From the NCBI GenBank assembly GCA_020310875.1, contig CM035412.1:132033374-132097373 (forward strand): a stretch of DNA of 64,000 bases. Reading direction: 5' to 3'. The notes beneath the pieces were generated by a model. That model did not search any database. It saw only the letters and a program-made list of their open reading frames with translations, and was not told the DNA's origin. Below, piece after piece: positions 45,270 through 56,561 of this stretch; within the stretch, counting starts at the first letter, position 1, and each line of letters opens with the position of its first letter. Origin of the DNA: Ceratopteris richardii (Eukaryota > Streptophyta > Polypodiopsida > Polypodiales > Pteridaceae). The position numbers and the translations under genes were made by a program.

Positions 45270-47330
45270 TAGCTCATGATCGCAACTCAGTCCCAAACAT
45301 TGAGGGTCACCTGCAAGGCTACAAGAAGGAAGGCTATTAGAAGATCCTCCAGTCCACTTTCGTCAATCTCATTAGTAAAGAGCATGGCAGGTCAGGTAGA
45401 CTTGGAAACTCTACTATCAAGATTAAATATAAAATTTCCTTCTTTCAAAGGCCTAGCTCAGGAAGATCCGAACGAGCATATTAGAAGGTTTTTAGCACTA
45501 TGCAAAACTAGAGGCTTAATGGGAAGAGAGGATGCCTTTTTGATACTCTTCCCTGCCACATTAGAGGGGTTGGCAGATAAATGGTTCAGCTAGTTTCCTA
45601 AGAACCATTTCACCACTTGGGACTTAATGAAAGATGCATTCAAAAATCAATTCCAACATGGAAATGCTACAGAGATCATTATAGAGGAATTAGAAAACTT
45701 GAGATTGGGTCCAGGTGAAAAATTTCCAGAGTTTGTAACTAGGGCCAAGCACTAATGGCTAAGTTGCCAGATCCTCCACATGATTGTTTTTGTTAAGGAA
45801 TGGTAGGTAAGCCACTTCCAGTGACCACCCAATGTAAAATCAAGGAATTAGTGCTACCCACAACCTCCATAGAGGAGTTCATCAACACGGCTACACGACT
45901 GGAGCAGATAAGGCAACAGTATGGAGCAATTTCTTCTCAACTACCCTATTCTACAAAAATGGAGGATCCACTAATCCAGCTAAGGATAGAGTTGGAGGGC
46001 TCTAAAAGGAATAAACCCCTCAAAGAGGAGGAGAATGTTGTTACTCAGTTGAGGAGGGAGATTGAGGCATTAAAGCTCCAAAAGGAGGAGGAAGCCCAAG
46101 CAGAGGAATTGGCTCAGCTACAACAGGAGTTGCAGGAGCTCAAAGGGGGTGGCATCAAGAGTGGACTTTGGTGTACCATGTGCAACAAGCAAAGTCATAT
46201 AGTAAGTGAATGTCCTCTGTTAAGTGTGACTTGCCAACTATGCAGGAAAATTGGTCATGAGGCTGAGGAATGCCAATCAAGAAGAATGCCTACAACAACA
46301 TATTGGACACAAAGAGGACCCCTACCACCAGCAAATGTGATGGCGGCTTCACCCAATCAAGGTATTAATTACAACCTTAGACCTAGGGATAACTTTGAAA
46401 ATGGGCCAAGGAGGCCAATTATTTGTTTCAAATGTGGAGAATCTGGGCATTATCAAAGTAGGTGCACTCTACCTGAAAATGCCCCTCCTTGTAGGAACTA
46501 CCCAGAGGCTAGAGACCACTATACTAATTGTTGTCCTGAGAACCAAGCATCTTCATCTGGGCCCCACATTCAAATGATTTCTGTGTGCAAAGAAGAAATG
46601 GTAGGTCAAGCCAGGGTGTCATCACCATCTACGAGGGTGGTGTAGTTAGAAGAAATTAAATCTTTTACAGTGCAGAAAAGAAGCAAGGGGAAGGCTCAAG
46701 TGGAAATAGGGCAAGAATCAATGATTAATGGATTGAACAAAGACAAGGTTGCATCTGAAGACAAAGCCACCACATGTGTAGATACAAGGCAAAAAGAAAA
46801 TTTCATAGGTACCAGTGATGCCATTGGACATGCATTCAAGAGGGCTCATGAGGAGTTTGATAAGTCAATTTGAGCCCATGCTCTTAAGGAATCAGAAGCT
46901 TCTAGATTACTCAAGTCCATGAAAAAGGAGGTCAGTATTTTTGATTTAATAAAGATGCATGGGAAGTTCAGGTCAGAACTATTGCAGATAATTGATGAGA
47001 TGTCCACAACAAGTTAAGTGGCAAAGGCTGCTATTATGCATAAAGATAAGGGTGTAGGGGAAGCACCCCTCACAGATTATAAGAGCCCTCGGCTAACAGT
47101 CTCTATCAAAGGTCATGAGTTTCAAGGAGTTATTGTGGATGGTGGTTCTGGCATTAAGTTGATGCCTGAATATACCATGAGAAAGATTAGACTACACCCT
47201 TCAAGACCTGCCAACTTCACTGTAACAGTGGCAGACCAAAGCATAGTAAAGCCTATGGGAGTGGTCCCTGGAGTCCCAGTCAAGATACAAGGTACCACCT
47301 TTAACTTGGATTTTTTTGCAGGATAGCTTT
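45270..47330 (+). mobile_element. gag, knuckles and protease of the second gag-protease element (truncated)
   Basis: Plus-strand order: a gag domain (LNIKFPSFKGLAQED near 45,425; LRLGPGEKFPEF-type block near 45,700), a coiled coil (46,020-46,150), Cys-rich knuckles (C-T-M-C near 46,175, C-Q-L-C near 46,230, C-F-K-C near 46,425), and a retropepsin-like domain (VIVDGGSGIKLM near 47,135; VADQSIVKPMG near 47,230). The copy is broken. It ends at about 47,330, where unrelated sequence starts. Neither a 3' LTR nor any pol sequence is seen. Confidence 0.82.
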
Positions 47331-47785
47331 CGACACTGTTGTCACTTGATGGGGTTTACTTGATTCTTGATCTTACACAGTCACTTGTATACTGTGTAAC
47401 ATGCCCATCAAGTGGGAGGTATAGTTTTTATACTTACACTCAGGTATTCTTTATCATTCTTTATTTTTCTCCCATAGTTACTTTGGCCATGTTGGCCTTT
47501 AGTGGGAGATTGTTACTGTTAGTGTCCATGTGAAAGGCTAAATGGCCACTGGACACTTCTTTGTATATGTTCTTTAATAAAACATATAGTGGCCTGGTCA
47601 GTCACGGACTGTAATTTCAACCGCATTTGTAAGACCTAAGAAGTCTGTCTTCGTGCTCCCCTGTGTACTGTGTTTTTTCTGCGTATTCTGCAGCCTCTGT
47701 GTGGGAGTACTGTGTGCGGCCTTAAGAGCTCGGTTTCCTACTCCGAGCGTATCATCGTGCAGCGAGAAGGAGAGCGCACTGTGGT
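47331..47785 (+). mobile_element. 3' end and LTR of a truncated LTR element
   Basis: A purine tract (AGTGGGAGAT, 47,501-47,510) stands directly before an LTR start (TGTTACTGTTAGTGTCC, 47,511). The 180 bases before it show no coding similarity. The LTR probably ends between 47,700 and 47,780. The short 'AAGTGGGAG..TTG' arrangement resembles that of the small copia element at 50,657-54,575, but the LTRs are not alike. Confidence 0.5.
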
Positions 47786-48376
47786 TCATCGCCATCGAAA
47801 TCCTTCAGGCACCAGGACCTCCTTCTCTATTGGAATATGCATTCCTCGCATATCTAGGGCCTCTCGCACTAAGTTGTTAGAAAACCTAAACCTCTTGAGC
47901 TCATTCCCCCTTGTCAAAGACGGGAGCACAAATGTGCTTGTACCTTTTGGGTGCTTGCTTGGAGTCAAGGTGTTGATGAGATAGTAGCATCTCATGAAGT
48001 CAAGCTTTGGGAGCTGAGCACCAAAGTATGCATTCAATCCTGCCTTCTCCCATACGGGATGTAGCCCTTCTGCATTTTGTAACTTTTCAAATTCCTGTTT
48101 AAAGAAGTGGTATTTACCTTGTTTCCCATTGAAGTCCAACTCTAACTCCCATAGGCATGATCCCTCTCACAAGGCTCCTGCGACTTCACTAAACTAGTAG
48201 GAGGCCTTTCCTATAGGCATGGTATGGCCACTTGGGGGGTCCGATATTGGTATGATTTGTATGGCCTATAACTCTTCTGGTCTTTCATTTGGTTCCAGCA
48301 TGAATGGTAAGCTCTCTAAATCAACCACTTGCTGCCTCATGCCTGCTTGAGAGCTGGTTCCTACTGCATCAGCCAT
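47786..48376 (-). CDS. Unrecognised reading frame, probably element-derived
   Basis: A clear open stretch (47,786-48,139) encodes FFKQEFEKLQNAEGLHPVWEK, ...YFGAQLPKLDFMRCYYLINT and FRFSNNLVREALDMRG. The upstream sequence reads as the same protein back to a possible Met near 48,376 (MADAVGTSSQAG), though interrupted. I do not recognise the family. Its place among retroelement pieces suggests an accessory ORF; that is inference. Confidence 0.35.
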
Positions 48377-48618
48377 GATATCACTAGGAGTGTCTTATGA
48401 TCTTATCTACTGGAAGAAGAAAATCACATTAGCATTGCGTAGGAAATATGATAATAGCATGTTCCCTTTACAATACCAACATGTCACTCTTTGGGTTAGA
48501 AGTTAGTTGAGTGGGATATTGTGTGTGTGTGAGTTATAGTTAGGAGGTTAGTATTGCACCTATATGCATACTTGGTCGTGCAATGTACTCAAATGCATTT
48601 GTGTCTATGCAGAGTGTG

Positions 48619-49575
48619 TTACATGGCGGGGTCAAGTGGTTTATCACAGAGTTTGACTCTCCAGACTTTATGTGTGAGATGGTTCCTTTTGGTGGAAATG
48701 ATTTTCTCATGTTTCTGAATCATGTTGTCTTGGATTTGGGACTTTTTGGGAACCCATTTCCAAGGAGTTTTAGGTGTGGTTACATGTGTGGAGTGTTGGA
48801 ATGCAGATGTGTGTCGAGAGGTGTGTGATGTGAAGGATGGTGAGCAGCATTTTTGGCTTGTGAGCTTGTGTGAAGCTACTTGTGCATGTAAGCAGGTCTT
48901 AGGCACCCAAATTGGTCTAGTATTAGGATCAGCCATCATCGATCGGTTTGGAACCCAAATAGGAATGACCCATTTTGGAAGGATTCTCCAACACTCTTTC
49001 TACATATTCCTTGCCCGAGCAATTGGTTTGGTGCACCGTTGGGAATCTTTCTCCAAAATAGAGGGTTGTTCACCCTTGCGTATCCAGATCTGCTTCACAT
49101 TTTGAGTCCTTTTGCTTTGCTCTCTCCTTTGACTATGAGCATAGATCGTCTGCTTCCTCTGCTTCTTGTGGTCCTTTGGTGGTTTTGTCTCCATCTCTTT
49201 TGGAGCAAAAGGGAGTTCCACCACATTCCTGATTCCTTTGCTGAGAATCTCATTCTTCTGTATCATAGAGTTTTGGGCAAGAACAACATTGTTATCTTCA
49301 TGTGTACTCCTGGAAGGACCAGGATTTGGTGCCTTTTCTAATTCCTTGAGTGGTTGATTTTCTAGCTCAATGGTGATGCGGGTTTGATTCACCCATACCT
49401 GAAAAAGTCCACTTCTTAGGTTGACTGCATGATCATAGATCCAATCCTGACCCAAGACAAGAGGTTCAATGAGATCCTCATCTTGACACACTAGCACCTT
49501 TACTATCATCTGAATATCTTGAATGTAGAGGGGAAGCTCCACCTCACCCATGCAAGGGGTTTCCACACCTCCCAA
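48619..49575 (-). mobile_element. Retroelement protease and linker fragment
   Basis: Contains a retropepsin C-terminal block (EPLVLGQDWIYDHAVNL near 49,440) followed by a long basic, Gln/Lys-rich linker (YAHSQRREQSKRTQNVKQ near 49,100) and a Ser/Thr/His-rich part with repeated 'W(I/V)(P/R)K' phrases (48,619-48,939). No reverse transcriptase follows. The copy is broken. It resembles the protease-to-RT linker of plant gypsy-like elements, but the family is uncertain. Confidence 0.5.
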
Positions 49576-49589
49576 TCCTATGAGTATGC

Positions 49590-50190
49590 TTCTATAGGAC
49601 TGACACTTAATTTCAGTTCTTAACAGTGTTAAACTTAAACTTCGGATTAAGTTATCTATTCAAAGTTTAATTCAAGTTTGGGTTCTTGGGATGGTTAGGG
49701 GTCTGTAAACAGAGGCCCTATTTGTATTTTCCCAAATCTACAGATTAAGAGTATACTACTTCACTGAATTAACACACTAAATCAGATTATCTTCCCAGTA
49801 CTGTTTCGAATGCGTTCTTCGGTACACTTCCACACTAGACAGTTAACTGTATAACTTCTTCACTTATCGGGTTAAACAATTTACTTAATGCTTTATTGAA
49901 CTTCACTTAATGATTAAACTTAATCAACAGAATTGACAATAGACTCAAATTACACAGAGTTTCGACAACAGTGCTTTGCTTTCGGCACTCGCCTAGACAA
50001 ACAGTCCGGCGACTACACCTTCTGCTTCACACGACTCGTTTATTAATCTCTCCAAAGGTTACAACTTTGTGCTACGCCTTTACATCATGCGTGAGACTTT
50101 TTAGAATATATATTACAAAATTTAAGAGTTCCTTTCCGGTGGCTTACACTGGCATGCACGGTGGACTCAAACCCAAAATTAGTAATTACA
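49590..50190 (-). other. Possible 3' LTR or UTR of the gypsy element to the right
   Basis: AT-rich sequence following the accessory region of the gypsy element in its orientation. It has a TATA-like stretch (ATATATATTC, near 50,110) and AATAAA-type signals (near 50,030 and 49,885 on the minus strand). No LTR ends or polypurine tract could be fixed and no 5' LTR partner exists in the window. Confidence 0.3.
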
Positions 50191-50193
50191 CAG

Positions 50194-50651
50194 CTAAGGC
50201 TCATCTATAATGCCCTGAATATACATAGTGCGAGCTAATTTGAAGGTACGTGTAATCTTCTGCTTCAGAGCATCTAGCATATCTTTCAAAATTGCAGGTT
50301 CTATAAGTTGTGCATCAATCCTAACAGAATTGACAGCTATGACCTGACTGATCAGTAATTCCGTCTGCGTCTGCAAAAAGGATTCCTATAAATAAAATTT
50401 GTTGGCCAGAGTAGCGTCTTGTTGTAGCTTCATTTCCGCTATGTCTGCATCAATGCGAGAGAGCCTGTCCGCCTGAACTCCTAACTGTTTTTCTCTTCTT
50501 TCAAGTTCCTGAACTTGAAACTGCATCGTCTTGTAAAAGTCTTCTCTCTCCTTTTGCACACCTGCAAGTTCTTTCTTCAATTGGAGGGTCTTGGAAATCT
50601 CTTGAGTAAATTCTTGATCTCTCTGGAACAATCTCTCAGTGACATTATGCA
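50194..50651 (-). mobile_element. Accessory region of the right-hand gypsy element, 3' piece (coiled coil)
   Basis: Encodes heptad-rich protein (LQLKKELAGVQKEREDFYK, VQELERREKQLGVQADRLSRID) that ends near 50,194 with TMYIQGIIDEP. It continues the coiled coil at 54,576-54,800; the small copia element inserted between them, with GTTCA on both sides. Same strand as the gypsy pol at 56,562-62,246. The copy is broken. Confidence 0.6.
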
Positions 50652-50656
50652 GTTCA
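50652..50656. repeat. Target-site duplication GTTCA (left)
   Basis: Equal to 54,576-54,580 on the other side of the small copia element. Confidence 0.92.
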
Positions 50657-50845
50657 TGTTGGGGATGTAAGGGTCATGTGACCTTACCCCCATATTCATA
50701 TATATACATCATATATAGAGCATTGCCTCACGAGAGATCATTATGTGGGTTTCGAGGCTCCCATGCATGTCCGCGCGTCGTTCCTCTCTTCTCTCTCCCT
50801 CCATCTCCTCCTTCCTCCTCTTGTTCTGCACACCAAAGCCCTTCA
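50657..50845 (+). repeat. 5' LTR of the small copia element
   Basis: Starts TGTTGGGGATG, ends CCCTTCA. Contains an AT-rich promoter-like stretch (ATATATATACATCATATATAG, in part, near 50,697) and a C/T-rich second half. Confidence 0.93.
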
Positions 50846-50846
50846 T

Positions 50847-50858
50847 TGGTATCAGAGC
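50847..50858 (+). other. Primer-binding site of the small copia element
   Basis: TGGTATCAGAGC, one base after the LTR end; initiator tRNA-Met type. Confidence 0.88.
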
Positions 50859-52574
50859 ATGTTGAAGGCTGGTGTGCAAGAAGCTTCAATGGAAGCTTAG
50901 GTCACAAGAGGTCAAAGTGCAGGTCGGCATCTCTTGATAGCAGTTTAGTATTTCAGCTGTAACTTGAGCTAGGAAACTCGGATTGATGCGTTTTAAAGTT
51001 CTGTGTGTAGCTAACACAGAGAGCTACAACTTCACAGAAAGGCGCAGAACCTGGTTTGGACGTCTGAAGTGCCGAAAATTCGAAAAACGCAGAGAATTGT
51101 AGAAGGTGAATCTACATTGAGTAAGAAAGCAGGTCGGTTTGTTTGTCATAACTTGAGTTCTACAGCTCGAAATGCAATGATTCAAATTGCTGCTTGTAGC
51201 TTGGAAAGATAGCTACAACTTTATAGAAGAATTCAGATCCAAATTCTGAGTTTTAGGTTGCCGAAATTGCAGAATACAGAGCAGTACTATTACAAGTGAA
51301 ATTGAAATTGACAACAGGTGCTTGTTTTGAGCATATCTTGAGCTATACACCTCCGATTGAGGTGTTCTTTATCTCGTTATGTAGCCAAGAGTTAGATCTT
51401 GAAGTTTGCTGAAGACCAAAAGTTCAGATTCAGAGGTTATCACCTCTGAAACAGCAAAACACAGAGCAGTAGATTTTTGTCAAACGAACCCTAATTGCAC
51501 TTGGAGGTTGAATTTGCTTTGGAACTTCTTCGAGAGAGAATTTTTGGTGTGCAAGCTCTTATTTTCAGAGCTTCAAAACATTTTACATGTATGATCATTG
51601 TGTTAGCTCCTCCATATGAGAGTAGAGCATGATCTTGTCACGCATTTGGCATGTAAGATGACATTGTGGTATACTCTTTTTTGAGAATTATGTCATCATG
51701 AGTTTGATCATGGATGTATAGTGGCATTGTGGTCTATACCTTGCTTATGCCACTTGGTTATGGATTTACTTGCCGGTTGCACATACTTTTATGAGAGTTG
51801 ATTTTGGATCTTAGTTGGTACTTGTATCTTCGTTTTCTTTGCAGGTACGTGATCCAGATTGGAGCCTCAGTTACACATTCGTTTGTCACTATTATTAGCA
51901 TTTCGTCATTGACTGATATATATTTGCCAGTGTGATTCTTGGCATATGTGGATGGTGATTCCCACATGGTTATTTTGGTTCTAGAGTCCATTTTACAGAG
52001 GAGATGCTGTCGAAATTTCATCGGCTTTCATGCTAGAAAGGAGCTCTAGTTGATCTTGAAGCTTGTGCGATAGCTTTGGATCATTGTTTATCTCCATTCA
52101 CTTGGACTTGGTCACAGGTTGTTTGTGACAGGTTGGACCATCTTGCAGGATTTATAGTTGAGTGGGAGTTATATTGCCATTGTATTGGCGTGTATTGCCA
52201 TTAGTTTTTTGGCACATGTAGTTGCCATTATCTTCTTGATTTATATCAGTGACAGGTGGTGACAGATTATTCATTGTTCTTTGGTGATCGGTTATCTTGT
52301 TTGATTGCTCAGTTTACAGGGGATACTCTGTCGAAATTTTCCTAGGATTCATTCACATCTACTTGATCACTTTGGAGACTTGGTGAGCAGGCTTATGCTC
52401 ATGGTTTTATATGCATGGTAGATGCATGGTTATGTGATAGGTGGTTCACATGGTTCCTTCTCCATGGAGATATTTGTGATGTGAGTTATGCATATGGATA
52501 TGCAGGTGTGATTCTATTGAGGATAGAGTATTGTTTCTAGTCTCTTGTTACATTGTTAGTCTTGGATTGCCAGC

Positions 52575-53051
52575 ATGGTGTCTTCTCGATTTGATGGCAC
52601 TGACTTTCCGAGATGGAAAGCTCAGATGTGGCATACATTGGTTCGTGCAGGGTTACACATGTATGTGCATAGAGATGCACAGAGGCCTCGTGATATGCCC
52701 GACCATTTATGGATGGATATGGATGCATTGGCCAGCTCCACTATCCGATTACAGCTTGTGGATTCTATATATGAGTCCGTTATGTATGAGGAGACGAGTA
52801 GTGCATTATGGCAGAGACTACATGATATGTATGCGAGTCCATTGACTCATGTGAGACATAGATCACATCGAGGACTTCGATGTTGGCATTGTGATCATGA
52901 GGGCCATATTCGACGACGTTGCTTCACGTGGATGCGACGACGATGTCAGAGATATGCATGTGATGTAGATCAGGTAGTGACTTCAGGAGAGTCTATGGCA
53001 GTTAATTATGCCAGTGATGGTGATATCATTTTCTGCTATGGTTCATCTTAG
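52575..53051 (+). mobile_element. gag-like reading frame of the small copia element
   Basis: About 158 codons. The amino end reads like a copia gag (FDGTDFPRWKAQMWHTLVRAGL, in part FDGTDFPRWKAQMW) and continues with SSTIRLQLVDSIYESV and SALWQRLHDMY. A CCHC knuckle (C-W-H-C...H...C) lies near 52,880-52,925, followed by an Arg-rich tail. The gag is shorter than in autonomous copia elements, where the part between the DMY block and the knuckle is longer. Confidence 0.75.
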
Positions 53052-53081
53052 GATTCCTCTTATTCATTTGATGGTACACAT

Positions 53082-54293
53082 ATGGCTTGGTTGCTTGATG
53101 CATTAGCCAGTTTTCATGTTACTCCACATCGTGAGTGGTTTTGTCGATTCTCAAGTGAGAGTCGTGGATGTGTGCAGTTGCTTGATGGTACGACATATGA
53201 CATTGAGGGTGCAGGAGATATATGCCTTATGCTACCTAGTGGAGCATCACTTATGCTCAGACATGTACGCTATGTGCCTTCATTCCCTATGAGCTTGATT
53301 TCAGTTAGCCAATTACAGGAGAGCAGATGTTATGCATTCCTTGGTGAGCATCATTTTCAGTTGCAGTTGGGACAGCTTATGCTTGTCAGAGGTGCCAGGG
53401 TTGGGCACAGGTATCCACTGCAGGTACTTCATGTGAGAGACAATCTCGTCTCAGTGGGAGTTCAACCTTATGTGCGATGTGAGACTCGTCATGTCTCATT
53501 TTGTCTACCTACACATAGGTATATTGACATTCATGATGCACATGTATGTCAGGATTCAAATGCTCAAATGGATGCACAGGTAGAGCATATTTCGGATGCT
53601 CATGATACTTATATAGAGCATGATTTTCTTGATCATATGGATGCTCACATAGAGCACACTTTGGATGATCAGTTGGATGCTTTAGAGCATGATATTGATG
53701 CTCATGTAGAGCATTATGATGATACTCAGTTAGAGTGTGATCATCAGTTTGACCTTGGTATTGATGTTGTGCAGTTAGCTCATGTGGAGCATGATGATAC
53801 ACTTGGTGTGGTAGAGCAAGATAGCTCTTATGATACACAGTGTATGCCAGAGCATTCTAGCTCTCAGGATGCACAGCTAGATACATCCTTGGTTGTGAGC
53901 ATGGCTGATTTAGATGCTGAGGAGTCAGCAGTTATGCAGTCATTCTTGGATTCGCTCATGCCAGATGTTGACATAGATATATCAGGACATGTTGGTCTTG
54001 ATGATAGTGCTTTGGATGCCTTGGATATAGGCATGGCCGACATACTTAGGTTAGCTAGGATAGCACATGTTTCGTCAGCATTCGGGAGTCTGATATACGA
54101 GTTGTTATGCTCAAGACCAGACATTGCAGTTGCTATTGGAGCATTTGCACTTGGAGTTGTCAGTCGTTCGATGACTGACATAGGCATAGAGCGAGTGGGA
54201 GCTTTGCAGGAACTTCATCAGTTCTTGCGTCAGTCATATATGAGCTCGGCTCCTGTTGATATGAGTCTAGAGCAGTTTGAGGTGCATGGATGA
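53082..54293 (+). mobile_element. Long open frame of the small copia: protease-like start, Asp/His-rich repeat, RNase H-region end
   Basis: 403 codons without interruption. The first 120 follow the copia protease and its flank (ASFHVTPHREWF, LMLRHVRYVPSFPMSLISVSQL). Residues about 155-260 are a degenerate, strongly acidic repeat built on 'DAH(V/I)EH' (for example MDAHIEHTLDDQLDALEHDI), not found in normal pol. The last 80 residues resemble the copia segment just before RNase H (SSAFGSLIYELLCSRPDIAVAIG; compare the usual ...AVGSLMYA...TRPDI...). Integrase and reverse transcriptase are replaced by the repeat. Whether the protein is made, and its role, are unknown. Confidence 0.7.
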
Positions 54294-54386
54294 GTTCCGG
54301 ACTCTTCCTGTACATTAGTGTATAGTCCTACATCATTCTTTGTATGTTTTACCACTTATGGTCACATTGACCCTTAAGTGGGAGAT

Positions 54387-54575
54387 TGTTGGGGATGTAA
54401 GGGTCATGTGACCTTACCCCCATATTCATATATATACATCATATATAGAGCATTGTCTCACGAGAGATCATTATGTGGGTTTCGAGGCTCCCACGCATGT
54501 CCGCGCGTCGTTCCTCTCTTCTCTCTCCCTCCATCTCCTCCTTCCTCCTCTTGTTCTGCACACCAAAGCCCTTCA
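54387..54575 (+). repeat. 3' LTR of the small copia element
   Basis: Same length as the 5' LTR, with two visible base differences. Preceded by CTTAAGTGGGAGAT, the polypurine tract. Confidence 0.93.
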
Positions 54576-56330
54576 GTTCAGCTTCGGCTTTAAGCACATT
54601 GGCAGCAAGTGACTGCGAGGCCTCTTCTAAGATACTGTATGCATCTCGTGTACTGTGGAGCTCATTGCCTAAGGCGGTCATAGCATCTGTCTTGTCTATA
54701 ACTTCTTGCTTCAATTCGGTAATTGCGGTGTCCCGTTGAGCAATGATATTGCCTTTTTTTGCTAACTGTTCTTGGAGTTGCTGGATTTGAGTCTGCAATG
54801 AATGATTCTCGGCTTTGAATGCATGTACTTCTTCTTGGAGAGGGGCAATGTTTGCTTCGAGAAGGTCAACCTTACTCTACAACTCCTGTTGAATTGTCTG
54901 AGTTGCCATCTTCATCTGGAGGGGCAATTACTGGGAGAATCGAATGAGGATTTGGCCATGGATGCCAATTCAGTGAACATTATGGTTGGAGGAAGAGAAG
55001 GAGGAGGTTGTGACAATGAGGCAGCGAGAAGGTGAGGTGATGATGGTGGAGATTAGTCGGGAGAGGATAGGATATTGGTTGATGTCTCACGAAGGGCAGT
55101 TGAAGGCACAACGGGAGAAACTTCAACAGCATTAGGAATGATGGTTGGAGGAGGTAGAGGGATAAGAGAAGTCAGAACTAAAACTATTCTGGTCTCATTC
55201 TGGGGTACCAACAGGGCGGTTTCGGTAACTGCCTCTTCATTACCAGTCGATGGATTGACTGCATCTGCTTGGGCATCTGCAGTTGGTGAAGAAGGAGATT
55301 GACATTTTGTAACAACAGTATCTTCCGCTGTCTCCTTCACAGCCTCAACATCCTGTTGATGAGATTCCTCCCACTGTGAGACCTCATCTACGTCTTCCAT
55401 AATAACGTCTTTTTTGGGCTGTTGACTAGGAGAAGGCGGGACAGATTCTACCTATAAGGAAGTAGCGGTGTCATGGAAGACTTCAACGTCTTGAACCGCG
55501 GTGGAACCCTGCACCTGGCTTTGCGATGGGCTAATTCGTCTGCGTTTTTGTTGGAAGAAATGTAGTAAATCTTCATCATCGTCGTCCTCCAGCATCGGTG
55601 TAGATTCCTCGTGTAACAGAATAGTATTAGGTAGAGGGGGAAGGAGAAGGGTAATAAGGTGGGGTAATCGAGTACGAGGAATTTCATGTTTGGCGAGTTG
55701 TTTGGTAACTGCTAAGCATTCACGATGAATGCATCGGAAGAAAAATGATGCGAAATTAATGGGTTCTCACGAGGCAGTATCAATCATCAAGTAAAAAGTC
55801 TTGGAAATTCCATACCTACGTTTTTGCATGTTTAAGGCTCCTACAAGAAATTGCAGCGCGGTGCACTCTGGCTCGGGCCGGCAGAGAATGGAAAACTCAT
55901 TAGATGAGTGCCGAGGAAATAATTCCTTCATGGTCGCTAGGGGAAGGAGTGGTCCATCGACCAACCCTTCATGAGGGAGACAAAATCCCTCAGCAACCGT
56001 ATTTAGTGTAACGAGTACACGGGGGTTTAAGCACGTTAAGGGCCAGCACTGCTTTGTAGCAGGCGTGGCGGCTATGGCAGAGATAATCTACGCATGAAAG
56101 GGATGACACTCCATTGAATGCCAAGGCAATTCAGCAAAGGCCAACAGTCCCTGAGCACGCAAGTACTCACTCACATTCGGAGTGAGACCTGCACGGAAGG
56201 TTACTATGTTAACAAGAACTTCCATGGCACACTCAGAGACAAGCGAAAACACAGAGCACACAAGGGACAAACACACAAAGACATAATAGCGACTAACAGC
56301 GAGAAGAACAAGATTAAGTAGAAACACGGG
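54576..56330 (-). mobile_element. Accessory region of the right-hand gypsy element, 5' piece
   Basis: Follows integrase (ends 56,562) on the same strand. Order: a part with ordinary globular-looking text (EVLVNIVTFRAGLTPNVSEYL near 56,200; PEPECTALQFLVGALNMQKRR near 55,850), a Pro/Ser/Glu/Ala-rich part (55,053-55,480; DEVSQWEESHQQDVEAVKE), then the start of a coiled coil (54,581-54,798; QIQQLQEQLAKKGNIIAQRD). It ends against the GTTCA duplication and resumes at 50,651. I do not recognise the protein. It is broken, with several breaks. Read as an accessory ORF in the position where some plant gypsy elements carry an extra gene. Confidence 0.55.
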
Positions 56331-56561
56331 AAAAAATCAGGGGACAAGAACCCTAATCATAACGCAGTATTGGAAATATACCGGCATAATGGCGACATGC
56401 ATGTATTAACAAACGCAACAATGCAGAGGCGGCTATTAATCATGGTTAGATAAGAAAACGGAAGGATTACGGTCAGTTGGTCAACCGAAACACGGAGATC
56501 AGAAAAGAAAGGCGATGGAAAAGAGTGGGAAGCGTAAAAGAGTAAAAGTATTGAAGACACC

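Larger units (their letters stand above)
50657..54575 (+). mobile_element. Small non-autonomous Ty1/copia element, complete ends
   Basis: A 3,919 bp element with 189-bp LTRs (50,657-50,845 and 54,387-54,575) that differ by eye at only two positions, 5-bp GTTCA duplications, an initiator tRNA-Met primer site (50,847-50,858) and a polypurine tract (about 54,374-54,386). A 1.7 kb leader (50,860-52,570) has no coding signal. It carries gag with a zinc knuckle (52,575-53,051) and one long open frame (53,082-54,293). There is no integrase or reverse transcriptase core, so it depends on another element for movement. The near-identical LTRs point to a recent insertion. Confidence 0.92.
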
